DNA from: Chitinophaga pinensis
GTDB lineage: Bacteria > Bacteroidota > Bacteroidia > SXHM01
Length of the DNA: 40,575 nt
Assembly: GCA_945861685.1 (NCBI GenBank)
Contig: CAMAVO010000007.1
Span: 1 to 40,575 of the forward strand
Reading direction: 5' to 3'
The notes beneath the pieces are model-generated. The model was not told the DNA's origin, did not search any database, and saw only the letters and a program-made list of their open reading frames with translations. The translations under genes and the position numbers were made by a program. Shown piece by piece: positions 1-9,000 of this stretch (position 1 is the stretch's first letter; the number at the start of each line of letters is the position of its first letter).

Positions 1-3000
1 TAACGCTCGCGCGGTAGTCACCAGCCGTTGAATTGCTTACTACAACAGTAATAGTTTGAGTAGTTGCACCACCCGGAACCCACACATACTCTGCAAAACC
101 CGCTCCTGCATCTAAGGTAAGCGAAGTGCCGGGGCACAAAGAAACATCATCGCCCAAATCAACAACCGGCAGCGGATAAACGGTAACGTCAATCGTATCA
201 GATGTTGCCCGACAGCCATTCACATCCTGAACAGTTACATAATTTTCGGTTTCGGTATCAATTGAAATAGATTGAGTTGTTGCACCATTGCTCCATAAGT
301 AAGAAACAAATGGTGGCTGAGCAGTAAGCGTTACATCATCGCCTTCACAGAAAGCAACCGGACCGTTGGCAGTTACCTGCGGCTGCGACAACTGATAAAC
401 GTTAACAAGTTGAGAGTAGCTGGCTTCACAACCATTATTGTCAAAGTAAGTGTAGGTAATCGTGTGTTGGCCGACTCCTGCATAGAAAGGATAGAATACG
501 CTGTCATTTAAAGCAGGTCCTGAGAAATAGCCACCAACAGGAGTTCCAGTAAGAGGTACTGAATCTGATTCTAAACAGTAAATAGTACCCAAACCTGTAA
601 ATGAAACCACAGGTAGAGCATGGATTTCTGTTGTTTGCTGAACAGTACCTATACAACCAACGCCATTTTGATACGCATAAGTAATTGTATGCGTTCCAAC
701 ACCAGCAGAAGATGGAATGAATGTATTTCCATTTAATCCTGGACCAATGAAAGCACCTCCCGGAGGAAGCGGTGTTAGCTCAACATCATCTGCATCCACA
801 CAATATTCAGTGAATAAACCGGTAAACTGAACGATGGGTAACGAATAAACATTAACAGTTTGCACTGACGTGTTGGTACAACCGTTTCCATCTGAATAGG
901 TGTAGGTAATTGCTATAGATCCAATGCTGGTTGAGGAAGGATCAAAAGTATCACCTGTTATTCCTTCACCGCTGAATGTTCCACCTGCAGGACTTCCTGT
1001 AAGTGTTACCTGATTTGAATTTTCACAATACTGCAAAGCAAGCCCCGAGAAACTAACAACAGGCAATGGAACTACTTCAATGCTCACTGCATCACTGCTT
1101 TCGCACCCATTACCATCAGTGTACTCATATGTAATAGTATGTGTTCCGGTACCGGCAAGTGAAGGATTAAAGTTGCTGCCCGTAACTCCGTTTCCGCTGA
1201 AAATTCCGCCTGAAGGAGTTGCAGTAAGTGCTACAGTTGTTTCACTTACACAATACTGTAAAGTGGTGTTATCAATGGTAACCACCGGCAGGTCGTTAAC
1301 AGTTACAGTTGCTGTTGCTGTTGCACTGCAACCATTTGCATCGGTGTAGCTGTAAGTAATAGTATGAATACCCAGACCCGCATTGGCAGGAGTGAAAATA
1401 CCACCCGACATTCCAGCGCCACTGAATGAGCCACCTGCCGGATTTCCGGTAAGAGAAACAGCAGAAGCATCAACACAATACTGCGTTGCAAGACCTGAGA
1501 TGCTCACAATAGGTAACGGAGTTACCGTAGTGCTTTGCGATGTGCTGTTAGTGCAACCGCTTCCATTTGTAAAAGTATATGTAATTGTTGTTATACCTAC
1601 ACCCGCTGTTGCAGGGTTAAAGGTATTTCCTGTTACACCGGTTCCGCTGAAAGTACCGCCTGTTGGATTACCAACAAGTGTTACTGTAGAAGCATTAACA
1701 CAATATTGTGTTGAAAGTCCGCTGAAAGTAACCACCGGCAATGCCAACACCGTAATGTTGATGTTAGCCGAGTTGGTGCAACCATTAATATCGGTGTAAT
1801 AGTAAATGATGTTGTGAGTTCCCACACCGGCAACTGAAGGGTTGAATATGTTTCCGGTAACACCACTTCCGCTGAATGTGCCACCTGCTGGTGTTGCAGT
1901 TAGCGGAACAGAAGTAGTAGTAACACAAAACTGTTGCGTTATCGGAGTAATTGAAACAACAGGCAACGCATAAACAGTTACATTTTGAGTAAGAACTCCA
2001 GTGCAGCCATTTATATCAGTGTAAGTGAACGTAATGGTGTGCACCCCTGCACCTGCAACAGCCGGACTAAATACAGTTCCTGAAATTCCTGCACCGCTGA
2101 AAGTACCGCTTTGAGGGCTACCGGAAAGCGTAGCAGGTGTTTCGTTAATACAATAGTCTTGTCCTAATCCTGTGAAGCTGATAACCGGCAATGGGTTAAC
2201 CACTACACTTTGTGAAGTGCTGTTGGTACAGCCAAACAAATCAGTATACGTGTAAATAATTGTATGAGTGCCAATTCCTGCCTGTGAAGGCACAAAATTG
2301 TTTCCCGATATACCAATGCCGCTGAATGTTCCACCGGCTGGGCTGCCTGTTAAAGCAGCAGCAGATGCATCAACACAATAAGTAGCAGCTAAACCACTGA
2401 AAGAAACTACAGGTAAAGGAACTACCACTGCAGTGCGTGTGGCAAAGTTGGTGCAACCGTTTGCATCGGTATAGGTGTAGGTAAGTAAGTGTGAACCAAC
2501 ACCGGCAACCGAAGGGTTGAAGATGTTTCCTGTTACACCTGTTCCTGTGAATGTTCCACCGCTTGGGCTTCCTGAAAGAGTAACCGAAGTTTCGGTAATG
2601 CAATACTGGTTAGCCAAGGCTGTAAATGTTACAACAGGAAGCGGATGAACCGTTACTGAATGTGATACGCTGTTGGTACAGGTATTGGCATCCGTGTACG
2701 TATAGGTAATTATATGTGTTCCCGCACCTGCTGTTGCAGGGTTAAACACGTTGCCGCTCATGCCTGTTCCGGTGAAGGTGCCACCTGAAGGTGAAGGCAC
2801 CAGAGTTGATGCTGCTTCGTCAATACAATATTCAGCATCCAGTCCGGTGAAACTAACAACCGGCAACGGATGAACTGTTACACTTTGCGATTGACTGTTT
2901 ACACAACCGTTTCCGTCTGTATAAGTGTAAGTAACTGTATGCGTTCCCGCACCTGCTGTTGCAGGGTTAAACTGTAAGCCTGATATTCCCGGACCGCTGA

Positions 3001-6000
3001 ATGTTCCACCAATAGGTAAACCTGCAAGTGTAACTACTCCTGCATCAACGCAATACTCATGCGGCACGTTAAATCCGCTGAAACTCACAACCGGTAAAGG
3101 ATTAACAATAACAGTCTGGCTGTAAGAATTAGCGCAACCATTTCCGTTGGTGTACTGGTAAGTAATCACATGTGTTCCAACACCTGCTAATGAAGGGTTA
3201 AACGTATTTCCGGTAATAGGTCCGGTAAAGAACCCGCCTGACGGACTTACTGTTAAAAGAACCGGAGAAGCATCAACACAATATGCTGCAGCAAGAGTTC
3301 CATAAGAAACAACTGGTAAAGGATTTACCGTTACTACAACAGCTGGGCTTGAAGTTCCCACACAGCCGTTGCCATCATTAATAGTTACCGAATAATTTCC
3401 GGAAGTTATAGCCGAAATAATCTGGTTGGTTTCACCGTTTGGCGACCACAGGTAGCTTGCTCCCGCACTGGCTACCAATGTAACACTTCCTCCCTGACAG
3501 AAGGTAGTTGTGCCTAATGCACTAACAGTTGGAACAGGGTTGCTGTTTACAACAACTGTTGTACTTGGTGAAACAGAAACACAACCATTTGCATTAGTAA
3601 CTGTAACAAAATAGGTTCCTGCAGTTGCAACAGTAATATTTTGAGTTGTTTCATTATTAGGTGACCACAAGTAAGATGTACCCCCACTTCCCTGAAGAGT
3701 AATGCTTGATCCACTGCAAATGCCAATTGTCCCCGCAGGTGAAATTCCTGCGGTCGGTAAACTATTAACAGTAACTACAGTAGGTCCTGTAGTAGCTGAA
3801 CAGCCATTGCTGTTAGTAACTGCCACTGAGTAATTTCCGCCAGCAGAAACTGTAATTGAAGATGTTGTTGCGCCATTACTCCATAAATATTGTGAGTAAG
3901 GGGTTGATGTGCTTAATACCACATTTCCACCTGCACAGAAAGTTGTTGGGCCATTAGCTGTTATTACTGGAACCGGCAATGGATTAACTGTAACGACTGT
4001 TGGTGCTGATGTGCCTGTGCATCCATTTGCATCTATAATAGTAACTGAATAGTTGCCAGAAGCAGAAGCAGAAATAATCTGGTTGGTTTCTCCGTTTGGT
4101 GACCACAGATAACTTGCTGCTGCCGGTGAAACAAGTGTTACGCTTCCGCCTTGGCAGAAAGTAGTAGCACCTAATGCGCTAACTGTTGGTACAGGATTAC
4201 TGTTGACTACAACTGTTGTGCTTGGTGAAACAGAACTGCAGCCATTTCCGTCTACAACTGTTACCGAAAAAGTGCCTGCGGTTGCTGTAGTAATATTCTG
4301 AGTAGTAGCCCCATTATTCCAGAAATAAGAAACACCGCCACTTCCTTGAATTGTAATACTTGATCCGTTGCAAATACCAATTGTTCCGGAAGGTGAAATT
4401 CCTGCAGTTGGCAATGGATTTACTGTTACTGAGGTTGCCGAAGAAGTATTTGAACAACCATTTCCGTTAGTAACAGCTACTGAGTAATTTCCTGCAGATG
4501 AAACAGTAATAGAAGAGGTTGTTGCACCATTACTCCATAAATATTGTGAGTAAGGTATTGCAGTACTCAATATAACGTTTCCTCCCTGGCAGAAAGTAGT
4601 TGGACCATTAGCTGTTATAACCGGTAAAGGAAGAGGATTTACAATAACATTTACTGGTGTTGAAGTTGCTGAGCAGCCATTTCCGTCAGTAACAGTTACT
4701 GCATAGCTTCCTGCTGAGGTTACAGTAATAAATTGTGTTGTTTCCGAATTAGGTGACCAAACGTTTCCTGTACCACTTGAAGAATATATTGTAACACTAC
4801 CTCCATTGCAGATGGTAGTTGCACCAAGCGGACTGGCAACAGCAGTAGGTAAACTATTTACTGTTACATTTTGTGTTGACGTGTTGCTGCAACCAAACCC
4901 ATCAGAGTAGGTGTAAGTAATTGCATAAGTTCCAGATCCTGCAGTAGCAGGATTAAAACTGTTTCCTGTAATACCTGTTCCACTGAAAGTTCCACCTGCA
5001 GGACTACCTGTTAAGGTTACAGATGAAGCATCAACACAATAAGCATGAGGCAAATTAAAGCCGCTGAAGCTAACTGAGGGAATAGAATGAACTGTAACTG
5101 TTTGCGAAGAAGATGATGAACAACCGAAAGCATTGCTCAATGTGTAAGTAACGGTATGACTTCCAGCACCGGGAATAGTCGGGAAGAACTGACTTCCAAC
5201 AACTCCATTTCCGCTGAAACTGCCACCTACAGGTGAACCTGTTAAGTTTACTGCAGCCTCATCTGCGCAATAATCGGAATCCAATCCTGTGAAGCTAACT
5301 GATGGAACAGGATTAACTGTTACTGATTGTGATGAACTGCTTTGACATCCGTTTCCGTTAGAATAGGTATAAGTAATCGTATACGTTCCTGCACCCACAC
5401 TAGGGCTAAATGTGTTTCCTGATATTCCTGTTCCGGTAAATGTTCCACCGGAAGGGCTTCCTACAAGTGTAACTGATGGATTGTTTGCGCAATACTGACT
5501 TGCAAGTCCGCTAAAAGTTACTGTTGGCAAGTTGTTTACCGTTACGTTTTGAGTTGATGAATTAGAACATCCATTTCCGTCAGTATAATTATAGGTTATT
5601 GTATGAACGCCATTTCCTGCCGATGCCGGGTTAAATGAGTTTCCTGAAATGCCGGGACCACTGAACGTGCCGCCTGTAGGACTTCCGGTAAGCGTTGCAG
5701 ATGCTGCATCATTGCAATAAGCGGCAGCCAAACCTGAGAAACTAACAGTTGGAAGAGGATTAACCGTAACCGTTACATTCGTTGTTCCCTGACAACTGCC
5801 TGCTGATACGGCAAGAGTAACGGTTCCTGATGTTGAAACGGTAATAAATTGAGTTGTTTCATTGCTTGGTGTCCAAAGGTTTCCTGTTGTGCTGCTCGAA
5901 TAAAGCGTAACATCATCACCTGCACAGAATGTAGTACTGCTTAATGCTGTTATAACCGGATTTACAGGCGTTTCAGCTACTGTAGCTGAAACAGTTCCTG

Positions 6001-9000
6001 TGCATCCGTTGGCATCTTCTACTAATACAGAATATGTTCCTGCAACTGTTACCGTAATGGTTTGTGTTGTTTCACTATTTGGCGACCAATCGTAAAGCGA
6101 GGCAGAACTTGAAGTAAGATTAGTGCTACCTCCTGTGCAGAATGTTAAACTACCTGAAATGGTTGGAACAGGGTTTGGATTAACTGTTACAGCAGTAACT
6201 GCTGAAGTTCCTTCGCAACCGTTGGCATCGGTTACACTTACCTGATAATTTCCAGTAGCAGTAACTACAATTGACTGAGTGCTTTGTAAGCCGGGCAGCC
6301 ATGAATAGGAAGATGAATTTCCGGTTGTCAGCGTTACACTACCTCCCTGACAAAAGGTGGTTGGGTCATTATTTACTGCTGAAATAGTTGGTGTTGGAAG
6401 TGCATTGATGGTAACTGCTACATCAGGATTAGATGTTGCAAAACATCCGAAAGCATCAGTTGAGGTTACATTATAGTTGCCGGTTTCGCTTACCAGACTT
6501 AACGATATACTCTGAGTTGTTGCTCCGTTTGACCATAAGTAAGTTGTTGCAGCTTCAGTAGTAAGTATTACATCATCACCAAAACAAACTGTTACAGGTG
6601 TAAGTGCGCTAACTGTAGGTTGCGGAACAGGGTGAACCGTTGTAGTCTGCGAACTGCTGCTGGTGCAACCGTTGCCGTCTGTATAGGTATACGTTATGGT
6701 ATAAGTTCCTCCTTCGGCAGTGCAAGGAGTGAATGTATTAGCACTAAAGCCGGTTGTTCCAGAATATGTAAATGTACCTCCTGATGGGCTACCTGTAAGC
6801 AAATATCCGGTGCAATCATCATCGCAATAGCTGGCAGCTAATCCGCTGAAACTAACTGTTGGCAATGGGTTGATGGTAACCACTTTTGAAGCAGTATTGG
6901 TACAACCATTTGCATCTGTAACGGTAACAGTATATGTTCCGCTGGTGCTTACTGTAATTGATTGACCCACTAATCCGTTTGACCAAGCATACGAACTCAT
7001 TCCGGCAGTTGCAGTTAAGGTAACTGTTCCCGGAGCACAAATAGTTCCGGAAACTGGTGACGCTGTTACACTAACTATTGGAGCGCTGTTTACAGAAACT
7101 GTTGTAGCGGATGAAGTAGCAGAGCAACCTGTTGCGCTGTTTGTTATTGTTACTGTATAGCTGCCTGCTGAAGTAGCTGAAATAGTTTGAGTTGTTGCTC
7201 CTCCTGGTGACCATAAATAATCTGTTCCTATATCAGTTGCTGAAGATAGTGTAACACTTCCGCCTGAACATATTGAGGCTGTTGGGCTAGGATTAATAAC
7301 TGCAAAAGGAAGTGGATTAACTGTAACAGTTTTAGATGCTAAACCGGGGCAACCACTTTGTGATGAAGTTAAGGTGTAAGTGGTGTTGCCGATAGAGCCC
7401 GGTGTTACTGTTATAACTTGTGTTGTAGCACCGTTTGACCAAAGATTGCCTGTAGCAAAGTTGGAAGTAAGGGTAGCGCTTTGTCCCAAACAAATAGTGG
7501 CATTAACCGGAGCAGAGGTAATAGTTACGGCAGGGTTATTTGTAACTGTAACTGTAACCGTGGCTGTATTTACGCATCCGTTTAAATCCGTTCCTGTTAC
7601 AGTGTATGTGCTTGTAACGGTTGGTTCTGCAGTTACGCTGGTGCCTGATGTTGAAAGCAAACCGGTTGCCGGTGACCAGGTGTAGGTGCTGGCACCCGAA
7701 GCTGTTAACTGAACCGAACCTCCATTACAGATAGTTGGAGCCGAAGGTGATACACTTACTGTTGGTAAAGAATTAACCGTAATTGTTGTAGCTGGCGAAG
7801 TTGTTGAACAGCCAAAGCTGTTTGTTATAGTAACTGTTTTGGCTCCTGCAGTTGAAAAAGTAGCTGTTTGAGTTGTTGCCCCTCCCGGAGACCATAAGAA
7901 AGTGGTTCCGTTATCAGTAACAGCTGATAGTGTTGTGCTGCTTCCTGCGCAGATAGCAACTGTTGGCTGTGGATTTATATTAGCAAAAGGTACAGAATTA
8001 GTTGTAACCGTTTTTGTTGCAGAACCTGTGCATCCGCTTTGTGTTGAGAACAAAGTAAAAGTGCTTGTTCCTACCTGAGTTGGTGTAACAGTTATGGCTT
8101 GTGTTGTTGCTCCGTTAGACCAGAGATTTCCGGTAGCAAAGTTGGATGTCAGGGTAATGCTTTGTCCTAAACAAATTGTAGCAGGGTTAGGGTTAGACGT
8201 AATAGTAACGGTAGGCAGATTTGTTACTGTTACTGTAACTGTACGTGTATTTGAACAACCATTTAGGTCAGTTCCGGTAACGGTGTATGTTTGATTTGAA
8301 GTAGGTTGGGCAGTTACGGTTGCTCCTGTTGTAGAAAGCAAGCCTGTAGCTGGCGACCATGAATAGCTGTTAGCACCGGAAGCAGTCAGCTGAACAGATG
8401 AACCATTGCAAATAGTAGGTGCAGATGGTGATACGTTTACTGTTGGCAGGTTATTTACCGTTACTGTTTTTGTAGTGCTGTTAACACAACCGTTTACATC
8501 GGTTCCGGTAACTGTATAAGTCTGTGTTGAGGTTGGGTTTGCTGTTACAGTTGTACCTGTTGTTGCGCTCAAACCTGTTCCGGGCGACCATGAATAGGTG
8601 CTTGCTCCACTGGCAGTAAGTGCTATGGATGAACCATTACAAATGGCACTTGTAAATGGGTTAACAGTAATAGTTGGCAAACCATTTACTACAACTGTTG
8701 TAACTGCCGATGTAGTTGAACAGTTATTAGTATTGGTAACAACAACTGTGTAGTTTCCTGCTGCTGTAACTGTATAAACTGCGGAGGTAGCCAAAGGAAT
8801 ATTAGAGCCATTCAGTTGCCACTGAAAGCCTTGAAAGCCCCCTGCACCAGGAGTTGAAGAAGTAGCAAATAATTGGGTGCTTTGCCCTGCGCAAAAAGAT
8901 GCTGTTCCTGTGATAATTGCTGTAGGCGCTGCCAGTGTTGTAATAGTAACTTGATCAGAGGCAAGACATCCGCGGCTGTCGCGCACAAAACCGGTATAAG

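Noticed and set aside
1080-2603. Plus-strand and minus-strand frames of 60-140 codons inside the giant gene, such as 1383-1799
   Set aside because: They lie inside the in-frame giant repeat gene, have Val/Pro-rich translations that mirror the repeat period, and have no promoter or coherent domain. They are by-products of repeat composition.
7380-8294. Two plus-strand frames with nearly the same protein (VVAPxDQRxPVAKL...CPKQIVA)
   Set aside because: Their likeness comes from the 681-base block duplication of the sense gene on the minus strand, not from a gene family.
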